A DNA stretch of 64,000 nucleotides from Undibacterium piscinae (GTDB lineage Bacteria; Pseudomonadota; Gammaproteobacteria; Burkholderiales; Burkholderiaceae_D): contig CP051152.1 of assembly GCA_003970805.2 (NCBI GenBank), positions 3,658,001 through 3,722,000 of the forward strand. The letters are read 5' to 3'. Made by a program: the position numbers and the translations under genes. The notes beneath the pieces are model-generated. The model saw only the letters and a list, made by a program, of their open reading frames with translations, was not told where the DNA came from and searched no databases. Each line of letters starts with the position of its first letter. Positions within the stretch are counted from its first letter, which is position 1. This document shows, piece by piece, positions 1 through 9,137 of the stretch.

Positions 1-1060
1 CGTGCCGCGAACTGATCGACCAGACTCTGGGTTGGCGCCCGCTGGCTTTGCGCTTGCTGTACTGAGCGAGCGATGCGGGACAGCATAGTGTCACTCTGCA
101 GTGAACTGACGCGTATGTGGAGGGTGCCGGATTGGTTCAGGGTGCCGGCGTAAACCAGATCACCGCTGGTCTTTTCTACCGGCATACTTTCACCAGTGAT
201 GGCGGCCTGATCAACGCTAGAGTGGCCGGAGTCGATCGTGCCATCAAGGGCAATGCGTTCGCCGGCGCGAGCCCGGATGATTTGTCCTATGCGGATCTCG
301 CTGACTGCTTGATCTAGCCATTGGCCATCTGCTTGCTGAACATTGGCGGTATCGGGGCATGCGCCATCAGGCCGGCAATCGCATTGCGGGCGCGATCAAG
401 GCTGGCGGCCTCTATCATTTCAGCGATACCAAACAGAACGATCACTACCGCCGCTTCCGGCCACTGCCCTATGGCGATGGCACCGATGACTGCGGTAGTC
501 ATGAGCAGATAGATATTTAAGCTGAAGTGGCGTAGTGCAATCCAGCCTTTTTTAAGGGTAGGGATGCCACCGGCAATTACGGCAATTAATGCAGTGATGA
601 TGACCGGTAAGGAATTGCTGCCATTGCCGCTCCAGGCCAAAAATTCGGAGGAGAACGCGGCCAGTGCGGCAATGCTCATGACCATGATCTGACGCCGTGA
701 GATAGTTGATGCGCCGGCGCGTGCTGTTTCTCCATGGGATGACGTAAAAATGTCAGCCGACATTCCTATCTGTTTTAGCTTACTGAAAACGATGGTTGTA
801 TCGGCTAGCGTGTGATGTACGGTCAGAATACGGTTGAGCAAATCAAAATCGAGCGCTAGCACCCCCGGCAAGGAGCTTAGGCACAGTCTGATTAATTTTT
901 CTTCGGTGGGACAATCCATGTTCTGGATTTTTAGCGTCAAACGCTTAGCTCCCGCAATGGTTTCAATACGGGTTTCCGATACGTCAGGTGGGACGATCAG
1001 CGGTGTAGTCTCGGTGCCATGGATATGATGATCACAGCTGCAGGATTTTTTTTCTGACAT
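1..1060 (-). pseudogene. Zn/Cd/Pb-exporting P1B-type ATPase (ZntA/CadA type), 5' part, frameshifted, cut by window edge
   Basis: Inner-membrane pump expelling Zn2+/Cd2+/Pb2+. The first 248 codons show a Cys/His-rich N-terminus (CSCDHHIHG), a heavy-metal-associated domain with the MDCPTEE variant motif and the first membrane helices, then stop at 314-316. Past a one-base shift near 354-357 (a C run on the coding strand, one C short of the expected Ala-Pro-Asp codons) the next frame continues without a stop to position 1 and encodes the actuator domain with the TGES phosphatase motif (about 175-186) and the following conserved region. The rest, including the DKTGT site, lies outside the window. 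It is divergent from a MerR regulator and has a canonical MerR-type promoter, which supports the assignment. Whether the shift is real decay or a read error cannot be told from sequence alone. Confidence 0.85.
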
Positions 1061-1090
1061 GATTGACGCTCTTTTAGCAAGAATGAAGTC

Positions 1091-1121
1091 AGTGTAGACT
1101 CTGTAGTGGCTACAGGGTCAA
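1091..1121 (-). promoter_or_regulatory. MerR-family operator/promoter for the metal ATPase gene
   Basis: Read on the minus strand there is a -35 TTGACC (1116-1121) and a -10 TACACT (1091-1096) separated by 19 bp, the overlong spacer typical of MerR-activated promoters. The spacer holds an imperfect dyad centred near 1109 (ACTCTGTAG paired with CTACAGGGT on the plus strand). It sits between the ATPase and the divergent regulator, as expected for metal-dependent DNA untwisting by CadR/PbrR/ZntR proteins. Confidence 0.85.
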
Positions 1122-1192
1122 GTAATAGTTGACACTGGAACCGGACTTGCCTGGATATTTTAAGTATAGTTTTTTTGAAACGGACAATGATG

Positions 1193-1630
1193 ATGCGTAT
1201 CAGTGAATTGGCAAATGCCACCGGGGTCGAAACTGAAACCATCCGCTATTATGAGAAGCAAGGTTTGCTGGCGGAACCGCTGCGTCAGCCTAATGGTTAC
1301 CGCAGTTACACCGCATCTCATTTGGAACGCCTGTCTTTTATCCGGCATTGCCGCGCCTTGGATATGCCGTTGGCGGAAGTGCGTGCATTACTGGACTTTA
1401 TCGATCATCCGGTTGCCGATTGTGCAGAGGTTAATCATTTGATCGATGCCCAACTGTCTCGTGTGCGGGCCAGATTAAAAAGCATGAAGGCACTGGAAAA
1501 GCAGCTGAGCCAATTACGTAAGCAATGCACCGATACTCATGCCGGGCAAGCTTGCGGCATTTTGCATGAATTGGTGGCGGCGGCGCATGGAGAAGCATGC
1601 GCCTGTCACTCTGCCATTGAACATCAATGA
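1193..1630 (+). CDS. cadR: MerR-family Cd(II)/Pb(II)-responsive regulator (CadR/PbrR type)
   Basis: Metal-sensing activator of the divergent efflux ATPase. The N-terminus is a MerR winged helix (RISELANATGVETETIRYYE), followed by the long dimerisation helix and three cysteine sites in the CadR/PbrR pattern: one before the helix (ADCAEV), one after it (RKQC) and a Cys-rich tail (CACHS). Length of about 145 aa fits the family. An in-frame TTG at 1175 and ATGs at 1187 and 1190 are alternative starts; 1193 is chosen because the family begins directly with the M-[KR]-I-x-E-L-A helix. The 3' end overlaps the convergent MarC-family gene by 7 bp. Confidence 0.88.
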   Translation: MRISELANATGVETETIRYYEKQGLLAEPLRQPNGYRSYTASHLERLSFIRHCRALDMPLAEVRALLDFIDHPVADCAEVNHLIDAQLSRVRARLKSMKALEKQLSQLRKQCTDTHAGQACGILHELVAAAHGEACACHSAIEHQ

Positions 1631-2304
1631 AATCGTAAATCCTCAAACAATGCGGAAAGGCCGGTCCAGCCTATTTCTATTCCTATACACAACAAGATGA
1701 AGGCGGAAAGGCGCATCAATACGGTGGCTCCGACGTTACCCAGGAAACGCTCCAGATTGCGTGCGTAACGGTAGCATAAATAAATGCTGATGGTGGTCAA
1801 CAATACTCCTAGCAAAGAGGCAAAACCGGTGAGTAGCCAGTCTATTGGCTTGGAGGGTAATTCGGTACCTATTGTGATTGATGCTGCAATCGTGCCAGGC
1901 CCTACCGTCAGGGGGAAACTGAAAGGGTAAAAGCTGTGTTGGCGTAGTTCGACTTTACTCCAGGTATTCGCTGATGCCTCTACTGAAGAGTGTAATTTAT
2001 CCTGACCATTGTCATTAAGCAGGCGCCAGCCCGCCATTCCCACTACGATACCGCCGGCCACCCGCACGATAGGCAGGGAAATACCAAAAAAGTCGAGGAC
2101 ATGTGATCCTATGAATAAGGCGCCTATCAGCAAGAAAAAACAGTTAATCGCAATCCGTTTAGCCAGGCGAGTTGCCACCGTTTGCTCTAAGGGGCCAGTC
2201 ATCGACAGGAAGATAGGCGCAATCGCGATAGGGTTCAGTATCGGTAGCAGCGTAATGGGTACCACGATGAGTGCTTTGGCAAATGCGATCAGTTCTATGC
2301 TCAT
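1624..2304 (-). CDS. MarC-family integral membrane protein
   Basis: 226 aa, matching the MarC/UPF0056 family in length and in its first helix ([16 protein letters not shown]) and the conserved [15 protein letters not shown] segment at about residues 128-143. Six hydrophobic stretches suggest a six-helix inner-membrane protein. MarC was named from the mar locus of E. coli, but the family has no firm biochemical role; some members have been proposed as small-molecule exporters. Convergent with the MerR gene (7-bp overlap), so it is not co-transcribed with the metal resistance pair. Confidence 0.85.
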   Translation of the reverse strand: MSIELIAFAKALIVVPITLLPILNPIAIAPIFLSMTGPLEQTVATRLAKRIAINCFFLLIGALFIGSHVLDFFGISLPIVRVAGGIVVGMAGWRLLNDNGQDKLHSSVEASANTWSKVELRQHSFYPFSFPLTVGPGTIAASITIGTELPSKPIDWLLTGFASLLGVLLTTISIYLCYRYARNLERFLGNVGATVLMRLSAFILLCIGIEIGWTGLSALFEDLRFH

Positions 2305-2409
2305 GAAAATGCTTTCAAAATCTGGAACGTTGATTATGCAACAATCTGGATGGCAGTGGCCGTTGTGGTGTATTTTGCTTACAGCATGCGCAATTCAAGC
2401 CTGAACGCG

Positions 2410-2860
2410 ATGAGTAATCTTAAGTTACGCGTTTTTCTAGTGGGCAGCTTGATGGCCGGGTTAGCCTCTGGCGAAACCATAGGCAGTGTCGACACAGCCT
2501 TTATCGACAAGCTAGGTCCCGATCATAAAGTGGTGGTTGATGCCTATGATGATCCTAAGGTGGCGGGCGTCACCTGCTATGTGTAGCGCGCCAAGCCACT
2601 GGCGGCATACAAGCGGTGGCTTGGCGGAAGACAAGGCCGAAGCTCATCGCTTGCCGCCAGGTCGGGCGCTATCAGCTTTGCCAAGCCGCTCAAGCAACAG
2701 GAAGAGGTTTGCAACCAAAGCCTGTCCGTGTTATTTAAAAAATTGGTAGTGCGCATGGTGGATAGGCACGCAGTATTCCGACAAGCTGGTGGACGGCTCG
2801 CCGAAGAACGGCATTACTGCGGTGCCGGTAGATCGCAGCAACCCGATACCGCTGCGATAA
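2410..2860 (+). pseudogene. creA: CreA-family periplasmic protein, multiply frameshifted
   Basis: The first frame encodes a signal peptide (start ATG at 2410) and the CreA hallmark IGSVDTAF...[23 protein letters not shown], then stops at 2584-2586. CreA-like sequence continues downstream in other frames: LAEDKAEA near 2620-2643, then ISFAKPLKQQEEV, SLSVLFKKL and VRMVDR to about 2765, then a stretch resembling YSDKLVDGSPKN and finally TPIPLR with a stop at 2858-2860. At least three indels are needed to rebuild one protein of the usual 150-160 aa. CreA is a conserved protein of unknown function. The number of lesions argues for real decay. Confidence 0.8.
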
Positions 2861-2975
2861 TTCCGTAGCACCAGCATGCCACGTTTGCTCGCAATCATAT
2901 CAAGCGTGGCGGTAGCGAGCTTAGACGCTAGCGCACCCTTGGGCCGCCGGCCGTGGGGGCGCTGTCGCTAAGCAT

Positions 2976-5354
2976 TTATTCAGCTGCCAAGCTGTTGTTC
3001 GATGTACTGCTATGCTTTATTTTACTACGCCGTCGTCTCTTGCTTAGGCTGGCGGCAGGGAAGATCCGCATCGCCAACAGCATGCCCATAACGATGACTG
3101 CAACTGCCGATGTGTAGAGTAGGCACCAGCGTATGAAGAGTGAGATTTCAGAAATTGGCGCTGTGCGATTTTCGCCCAGGATGAATTGTATGCCAGAGAA
3201 AACCAGCCCGTCTTTGACGATCAAGGTATCTATGCCCTGATTGAGTAAATACCAGCTCAGCGGCAACATGGCCAAGCTCATCAGACCAGGTTTTAGGTAA
3301 GTGCGGGCGCGATACAGATGTTCTGCCATCAAGCTGGCATGCAGTGCCAACAGGATGATTATGGCGAACAAAAAGAGATTGCCATTCGGCGCAATCAATT
3401 CCACCAGATTGTCGGTAATCGCATTATCGATCACTACTAATTTTGCGGCATACCAGAATGGTGCCAGGAACAAGCTATAGCCGATCAAGCGCGCCAGTCG
3501 ATTTGTCTTAGGCAATGCCAAGGCAGCTAAGGTCAGCGGTATCATAAACAGCGAGTACAGTGCGCAATAACGCAAGCTAGATTCCAGAGTTTCCACCAGC
3601 GCCTGCGGCAGCACAGAGAAACGCAGACGCCAGACATCACCCCAATAATCTTCTGTGACCACGCGCCGATACAGGTCTGGCGCACCGATGATTTTATTCA
3701 ACATAATCTCTGGAGTAGCAAAATACAGCAGACCTAGGCTAATCAAGGCCATCGCTAGCAATGCCAAAGGAATCCAAAGCAAGATGTGGCGTTTTTGTGC
3801 ATTGCGTCGGATGATTGTTTGTGCCAGCCACCAGGGGGCCATGCCCAACCACAGCAGTACCAGCGAAAAAATACTTGCACCCAGCAAGATTTGGTCACCA
3901 AAAATTTTTTTGAGATTGTAGGGAATGCCCGGCAGATGGAGCAGTATCCAAAGCGCTAGCGTCAGCGTCAGACTGCTGCCCAGCAGCCAGCGCCAGTGTG
4001 AAGCAGCTGTGGCGGAATTAAGCGGAATCGAGGCCTCCACACGCAAATGCGAGTCCGATGTCTGGGGCGACGGTGTTAAATGAGTCGTCGTATTTTCTCG
4101 CTCAGCCTGCGCGGTCGAGGCTGGCAATACGACTTGATCCTCATCCTGAATCATCGCGGTGCTGGCACTCAGCGCAAATGGGCTCAGCACTAATGCCACG
4201 ATTAAGGGCGTGGTATCGCCATGGTAGCCGACAAAGAATACCCTCAATACTTCCAGTAGGCTTAGTAGCGCCAAGATACCCACTACCCAGATCGTCAAGA
4301 ATGATTGTTTGCGTCCAGCGCGCAAACTGCCCGACCACATCATGATACCGATTGCCAATGTCTCAAAGGCGACTGGCGGGATGTCTTTGGTGATGCCATG
4401 CCATAGTAAATTAGAGAAGGGCGTAAAGGTAAAGCTCGCGTCCCAAGGCTGCGCCCGGTAGGGTGTGAAAATCGTAAGTAGGTAAGTGCTTAGTGCTAGC
4501 CAGAAAATCGCGTGACGCGCCTGGTTTTTCAAGCCAATTTCTAAACCATAAGCAGTGCATAGACCTAAACTTATACCTAGCAGCGTCTCTCTGCGCAAAC
4601 TGCCATAGGCGACGAACACCTCCATAAAAATTGCCGCAGCGCCGATGACCATTAGATTGAGTCGGCGTGGTCGCAAGCCATGCACTTTCAATGCTGCGCA
4701 GCCAGCCAGTGTGGCGGCCAGCCAATGTTGGCTTAGCCGCATCAATTCAAATGGCGGCGCAAAGACTGCAGATTTCACATGCTCGCGCAGCAGGCCTATA
4801 TCCAAGGTCGGCACAAAGGGAAAGGATTCATAAAAAAACCAACATAGGACCAGCAGCATAGGAAAATAATCCTGTTGAGGCGCAGCTGTATCGGCGTGTA
4901 TTAAGCGTTTTTGCAAGGCACGCCAGACCCTGGCGGCAATCAGCAGGCCGACTCCCATGCCTACCGTATTCCAAAAAGCATCCGACAGCGAAGCGGTGCG
5001 ACTGGGCAAATATAGTTGAACTAACTGTATGCCGAAAGCCAAGATCAGGATAGAAAAAAAACTGGCGATGATGCGTGCGCGTAGACTACTAAAACAGGCG
5101 TGTAGCGCAATCCCTAAGGGGACGAAGAGTAAAAAATTATCCAGAACATCGGGGATATTTTGAAATAGATGCCACTCATCGAGAAATCGATCAAACGGTG
5201 CGGGTATCGCCTGAAAATCAAAAGGGAACAGCGATCCGTAAATAATAAATACCACTACAGCCCAAAAAAATACCCAGGCTGGTAGTCGGGATGTCGGTGA
5301 TTTTTCTTTGAGCACACCGGTATTTTTTTGTGCTGATGGATGCTTGCTAGACAT
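2976..5354 (-). CDS. Large multi-pass membrane protein with N-terminal VanZ-like domain
   Basis: About 792 aa from the chosen ATG at 5354 (MSSKHPSAQKN). The longer frame from 5441 would overlap the upstream gene by 58 bp and adds an unlikely N-terminus. Residues about 25-150 resemble VanZ-like domains: a short helix, then FPFDF, NIPDVLDNFLLFVPLGIAL, then an SLSDAFWNTVGMGVG segment. The rest contains many further hydrophobic segments, with a polar linker near residues 425-460 that divides two membrane halves. Function is unknown; VanZ-like proteins are linked to glycopeptide tolerance in Gram-positives and to polysaccharide export loci elsewhere. It follows a YdcF/DUF218 gene by 29 bp, probably as one operon. 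Confidence 0.75.
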   Translation of the reverse strand: MSSKHPSAQKNTGVLKEKSPTSRLPAWVFFWAVVVFIIYGSLFPFDFQAIPAPFDRFLDEWHLFQNIPDVLDNFLLFVPLGIALHACFSSLRARIIASFFSILILAFGIQLVQLYLPSRTASLSDAFWNTVGMGVGLLIAARVWRALQKRLIHADTAAPQQDYFPMLLVLCWFFYESFPFVPTLDIGLLREHVKSAVFAPPFELMRLSQHWLAATLAGCAALKVHGLRPRRLNLMVIGAAAIFMEVFVAYGSLRRETLLGISLGLCTAYGLEIGLKNQARHAIFWLALSTYLLTIFTPYRAQPWDASFTFTPFSNLLWHGITKDIPPVAFETLAIGIMMWSGSLRAGRKQSFLTIWVVGILALLSLLEVLRVFFVGYHGDTTPLIVALVLSPFALSASTAMIQDEDQVVLPASTAQAERENTTTHLTPSPQTSDSHLRVEASIPLNSATAASHWRWLLGSSLTLTLALWILLHLPGIPYNLKKIFGDQILLGASIFSLVLLWLGMAPWWLAQTIIRRNAQKRHILLWIPLALLAMALISLGLLYFATPEIMLNKIIGAPDLYRRVVTEDYWGDVWRLRFSVLPQALVETLESSLRYCALYSLFMIPLTLAALALPKTNRLARLIGYSLFLAPFWYAAKLVVIDNAITDNLVELIAPNGNLFLFAIIILLALHASLMAEHLYRARTYLKPGLMSLAMLPLSWYLLNQGIDTLIVKDGLVFSGIQFILGENRTAPISEISLFIRWCLLYTSAVAVIVMGMLLAMRIFPAASLSKRRRRSKIKHSSTSNNSLAAE

Positions 5355-5383
5355 GGGCAGGGTTCTTTTTTGATTTCTAAAGA

Positions 5384-6169
5384 TTAAGGCTGAGGGCGGC
5401 TCTTTGTATGGAAGAGCCAATACTGGATCAAGCCCAGCCATTCGTGCATCGCATAATTTGATCGTCGCAGACCTTCTACCCCGGGGATAAAACTGAGTAG
5501 CCCGAAATCACTGCTGGAAAAAAATAGAGTCGGTGCTGGTATCGCCACTAAACCCGTTTGATCGAAAGCAAATTTTGCGCGCCGCATATGCATGGCATCG
5601 GTGACTAAGAGTACGCGGGTAATTCCAGCCTGCTGTAAGATGCGCGCAGAAAATTGCGCGTTTTCGTAAGTATTTCTGGCTTGATCTTCCTGCCATAAAA
5701 CTGGGATTGCAAATTCATACTGCAAAGCGCTTGCCATGGCGCTGGCGAGCGAGTCTTTGGCCGGCGATTTACTCCCAAAGCCACCGCTCACTAGGATAGG
5801 CAAAGCGGTATCTCGATAAAGTTTGGCGGCGTAGCGTATGCGGCCTAAACCTATGTAGTCGGGAATCGCTTGGCCGCCGTATTCGGGGCTATGCTCTAGT
5901 GATCCTGCGCTCAGTATCACGATCGCCTGGGCGCCGGTATTTTTGGTGTCGGGTAAAGCACGCTCCAGATGTTCTAGCGGATACACCAAGAGCCAGGCAC
6001 CGGCATTGGTACTGATGAGCAAAAAAATAGAAACAAGGCTAAGGCTTAGCGTCTTTGCCAGACGTGGCCTTGTATTTCTGACTGCATAAGCGATGGCGAA
6101 CAACAGCAGCAAACTGAGCGGCGGAGTAATGAGGCTACGAAAAACAGCAATCAGCGTGCCACTGCCCAT
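5384..6169 (-). CDS. YdcF/ElyC-family (DUF218) membrane-anchored protein
   Basis: 261 aa. Two N-terminal hydrophobic helices (about 10-28 and 40-62) anchor a DUF218 domain with the family segments AIVILSAGS, YAAKLYRDTALPILVSGG, ARNTYENAQFSA and RVLLVTDAMHMRRA. Members such as ElyC and SanA act in envelope or peptidoglycan homeostasis, but the biochemical reaction is not settled. Upstream of and co-oriented with the VanZ-domain gene, suggesting a shared envelope role (inference). Confidence 0.85.
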   Translation of the reverse strand: MGSGTLIAVFRSLITPPLSLLLLFAIAYAVRNTRPRLAKTLSLSLVSIFLLISTNAGAWLLVYPLEHLERALPDTKNTGAQAIVILSAGSLEHSPEYGGQAIPDYIGLGRIRYAAKLYRDTALPILVSGGFGSKSPAKDSLASAMASALQYEFAIPVLWQEDQARNTYENAQFSARILQQAGITRVLLVTDAMHMRRAKFAFDQTGLVAIPAPTLFFSSSDFGLLSFIPGVEGLRRSNYAMHEWLGLIQYWLFHTKSRPQP

Positions 6170-6383
6170 GGAAACTCTTTCTTGGTGAAGTCCTCAAGCT
6201 ACGAGTGTTGTTTGATTTTATGCAATTATATCTTAGTAAATTTGCCCTAAACTGTCCTTTATGCATTTGTCGCGATGCTTTGGCATCTGATGTTTACTAG
6301 GCGTTATTTGATTTTGCTTGAGAACTCAGGTCTAATTACTTAAGTCTGTAAAATTTCCGCATGGAAAGAAAATAAAAATTGCA

Positions 6384-7244
6384 ATGAAGAAAAATGTCAA
6401 AGCGGCCGCGAGCTTAGAATTGTCCATGGATGCCCTGGTCAAGACCATACGGATACCGGCCCGTCCCAGTCTGTTAATCGATATTCAAGCCGAGTTGGCA
6501 CAGCCTGAGCCTAGCCCGAAAAAATTGGCGGCAGTGATTGCCAACGATGTTGCCCTGTCTGCCTCTTTATTGAAATTGACTAACTCGTCTTTTTTTGGCT
6601 TGCGTTTAAAGGCCAAGTCTATCGAGCATGCGGTGAATTTGCTTGGCCTTGAGCAGAGCGCAACGCTGGTGATGGGGATACTGGCGCGCCAGGCGGTCAA
6701 TGCGCCAAATAGCGCGCACGAGAAATTTTGGGATTTTTCTAGTAAACGCGCTCAGGCCATGACTTATCTGGCGCGCCATATACCAATTTGTTCGGCCGAT
6801 ACGGCGCATACCTTTGGTCTGTTTTGCGATATAGGGATGCCCTTGTTATCTGAGCGTTTTCCAGATTACGCCAGCACCTTGGGTCTTGCCAATGCCGAGT
6901 TCGAGCGTAGTTTTACCGAGGTCGAGGATCAAAAGCATAATACCAATCATGCTGCAATCGGTGCCTTGATGGCGCGCACTTGGGGCTTGCCAGAGGAAAT
7001 CGTCACCGCGATACTCTTGCATCACGCGTATAGCGAGATGGAGGATGGCGCTACCGATGAAATGGTCAGAGGTCTCATCGCCTTGGCGCTTTTGGCAGAA
7101 TATGCGATACAAAAATATCACGGGCAGGAATTGTTTGCCGAATGGGAAAAGGGCGGTGAGCAAGCTTGCCAGTTTCTTGGTATCGGCAACGACGATGCGG
7201 CGGATAGGTTTGATGAGTTACAAGACTTGTTCAATCACAATTAA
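6384..7244 (+). CDS. HDOD-domain protein
   Basis: 286 aa without signal peptide or membrane segment. Most of the protein (about residues 18-215) is an HDOD domain, recognisable from IRIPARPSLLIDIQAELAQ, NDVALSASLLKLTNSSFFG, SIEHAVNLLGLEQ and AIGALMARTWGLPEEI...ILLHH. HDOD domains are catalytically inactive relatives of HD phosphohydrolases found in signalling proteins. No EAL, GGDEF or receiver domain is attached, so the partner is unknown. Start ATG 6384. Stands alone between oppositely oriented genes. Confidence 0.85.
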   Translation: MKKNVKAAASLELSMDALVKTIRIPARPSLLIDIQAELAQPEPSPKKLAAVIANDVALSASLLKLTNSSFFGLRLKAKSIEHAVNLLGLEQSATLVMGILARQAVNAPNSAHEKFWDFSSKRAQAMTYLARHIPICSADTAHTFGLFCDIGMPLLSERFPDYASTLGLANAEFERSFTEVEDQKHNTNHAAIGALMARTWGLPEEIVTAILLHHAYSEMEDGATDEMVRGLIALALLAEYAIQKYHGQELFAEWEKGGEQACQFLGIGNDDAADRFDELQDLFNHN

Positions 7245-7338
7245 AGCCTGAAAATTTTAGACTTCCGCGCAATAGGCGTGCCCCACGCAATTGATGCTAA
7301 ATGGCCAGTAGCAGGAAGGCGGCATCCGCATGGCGAAC

Positions 7339-8313
7339 TCAGTTGACTATTTGTATCAGCCTATGCCATCGTCGCGAAGCAGTCCATCCATGTGTTTGCT
7401 TAATTCCGGGCCTGATGCCAAATTTCACCCAGTACTTTTCTTTACGGACGCTTTGGTAGGCCGCTTCCACCAACAGATTGACATTCTGGCGACGCCAATC
7501 GGGACGTGTCAGTTTGCCGCCCTGTTGCTGATAGTTTGTCCATGAAGCGTCATCGGGAAAGGCTAGCTCTTTGCCTTTGGCGTTATTGATGGGATACGGG
7601 TAAAAATAATCGTCAAGATGGATACCATCGACGTCATAGCGCTTGAGCACATCGCTGATCACCGCCAGCGTGTGCTGCATCGCGGCTGGCTCACCCGGAT
7701 CCAGCCACCATAGGTCGCCATAACGCTTGATTGCGGTTGGCGCAATCTTGTTGAAATACGCCTGGGTCAGGGCAGATTTGCCGCTGGCGGTTTTGGCGCG
7801 GTAAGGATTAAACCATGCATGCAGTTCCAGTCCACGGATATGGGCTTGCTCTATCCACATTTGTAAAGGGTCGTAATACGGGCTAGGCGCTTTGCCTTGT
7901 TCTCCGCTCAAAAATTCCGACCAGGGCTCCAGTGCAGATGGGTAGATTGCATCGGCGCTGGGGCGCACTTGCAGAATGATCGCATTGAGTTTGAGCTGAA
8001 CCGCGGTATCCAGGATCGCGATAATTTCAGCTTTTTGTTTTTCGCTACTGAGATTCTTACGGCTGGGCCAATCTAGATTGGATACTGTCGATACCCAGGC
8101 TGCGCGAAACTCGCGCGGCGCTGCCGGTGCCGTAATGGACTGTCGTGTCAGGCTGGCCGTAGGCTTAAGTACCATTGCAGGTGGCTGCGGCGATGGTACA
8201 GGGTCTGGGGCGATAGTGCTTGGCGTAGTGCTACATGCACTGAGCTGAAGCAAGAATACACAACTAAGTGAACAGATAAGTAAGTGACTGAGCCACCGTC
8301 GAAGAAAAAGCAT
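7339..8313 (-). CDS. Glycoside-hydrolase-like lipoprotein (GHL10/DUF187), C-terminally truncated
   Basis: The N-terminus is a lipoprotein signal (hydrophobic core then LQLSACS, lipobox Cys at about residue 27). From residue 70 the protein follows the GHL10/YngK family: REFRAAWVSTVSNLDWPS, LNAIILQVRPSADAIYPS, LEPWSEFLSGEQGKAP, LELHAWFNPYRA and RYDVDGIHLDDYFYPYP with its paired Asp residues. Family members usually run on for 100 or more residues after a WVKFGISPFG-like strand; here the frame reaches WVKFGIRPG and ends after about 20 residues of unlike sequence. The 3' end therefore seems lost. Probably acts on cell-wall or exopolysaccharide glycans, if still active. Confidence 0.75.
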   Translation of the reverse strand: MLFLRRWLSHLLICSLSCVFLLQLSACSTTPSTIAPDPVPSPQPPAMVLKPTASLTRQSITAPAAPREFRAAWVSTVSNLDWPSRKNLSSEKQKAEIIAILDTAVQLKLNAIILQVRPSADAIYPSALEPWSEFLSGEQGKAPSPYYDPLQMWIEQAHIRGLELHAWFNPYRAKTASGKSALTQAYFNKIAPTAIKRYGDLWWLDPGEPAAMQHTLAVISDVLKRYDVDGIHLDDYFYPYPINNAKGKELAFPDDASWTNYQQQGGKLTRPDWRRQNVNLLVEAAYQSVRKEKYWVKFGIRPGIKQTHGWTASRRWHRLIQIVN

Positions 8314-8430
8314 GTGCGGATTTCATCACTAAAGGAAAAGAGGCTAGATGCTACTGCATCGCGCCCGCTTGCGCTCTACAAAATGCGCGGACGTATCCGC
8401 TTTCCCTTAGCGTTATTTGAGTGACGGGGA

Positions 8431-8925
8431 TTATCGTACGATGTCCTCGATGGCATCGACTACCATGCTGGTGCCAATTGCGATCATCAGGATATCGCCG
8501 GCAACCTGGACATAGCGGTGATTTGCCGGCGGTGCCGGCAAGCGCAAGCGTAGGTCTCTCGGCAAGTCGTAGTACTGAATGTCCTTGGAAAGCGCTTGGC
8601 CTTTACGCCATTTTTTCGCTTGTCCCGGTGGCAGGCAGCCGTTATTTTTTTTTGCCAAGCCAGGCGGGCATTTTGCCTTGTTGCTCTGACTGCCGTAGTA
8701 GTCACTGACTATGCGTTGATCATTACTATGAAAGCTAAATGTGATCTCTGTATTGTTCCTGTCGTCATGATGGCTCTGCTGGGTATGCTCATTTTTTTCT
8801 TTGTTTTTGCCGTTACCATTGCCTGCCCAACTCGGTTTATCGGCGCTGGCAGCGCCTGCGGCTAGTGCAAAGACTATGCCTGCCGCATAAATCTGTAATG
8901 AGGACTTTGTATTGATCTTCTTCAT
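8431..8925 (-). CDS. CigR/RcnB-like secreted protein
   Basis: 164 aa. Signal peptide (AGIVFALAAGAASA, cleavage near residue 28), then a polar Gly/Asn/Lys/His-rich stretch (about 30-70). The C-terminal half has the PPGLAKK / LPPGQAKKW repeats followed by GQALSKDI, YDLPRDLRLRLPAPPANHRYVQVAGDILMIAI and a short hydrophobic segment, the architecture of the RcnB/CigR (YhcN-like inhibitor) group. CigR of Salmonella is an anti-virulence inner-membrane protein; RcnB affects Ni/Co homeostasis. The role here is unknown. Stands alone. Confidence 0.75.
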   Translation of the reverse strand: MKKINTKSSLQIYAAGIVFALAAGAASADKPSWAGNGNGKNKEKNEHTQQSHHDDRNNTEITFSFHSNDQRIVSDYYGSQSNKAKCPPGLAKKNNGCLPPGQAKKWRKGQALSKDIQYYDLPRDLRLRLPAPPANHRYVQVAGDILMIAIGTSMVVDAIEDIVR

Positions 8926-9070
8926 GATTACCCTACCAGTTGATAAGCTGCTGTTTTGATATGCGATAGCAAATACGATAGTAAATCAAATTTGGTTGGT
9001 CTGGAGTGGAATTAGTTGATCACGGCGGCCTAGCTATAATTAAGAAGAACAATAAAGTTTGACTCCAATC

Positions 9071-9090
9071 AAATGATAATGATTGCTATT
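9071..9090. promoter_or_regulatory. Fur-box-like site upstream of fbpA
   Basis: AAATGATAATGATTGCTATT matches the hexamer-array form of the Fur consensus (GATAAT repeats) and lies 48 bp before the start of the ferric-iron binding protein. It predicts iron repression of the fbpABC operon. A clean sigma-70 promoter around it was not identified. Confidence 0.7.
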
Positions 9091-9137
9091 TGTGTTAATA
9101 TATTTTTATATTGTGTACTTCAAACGGAGTTGATCTC

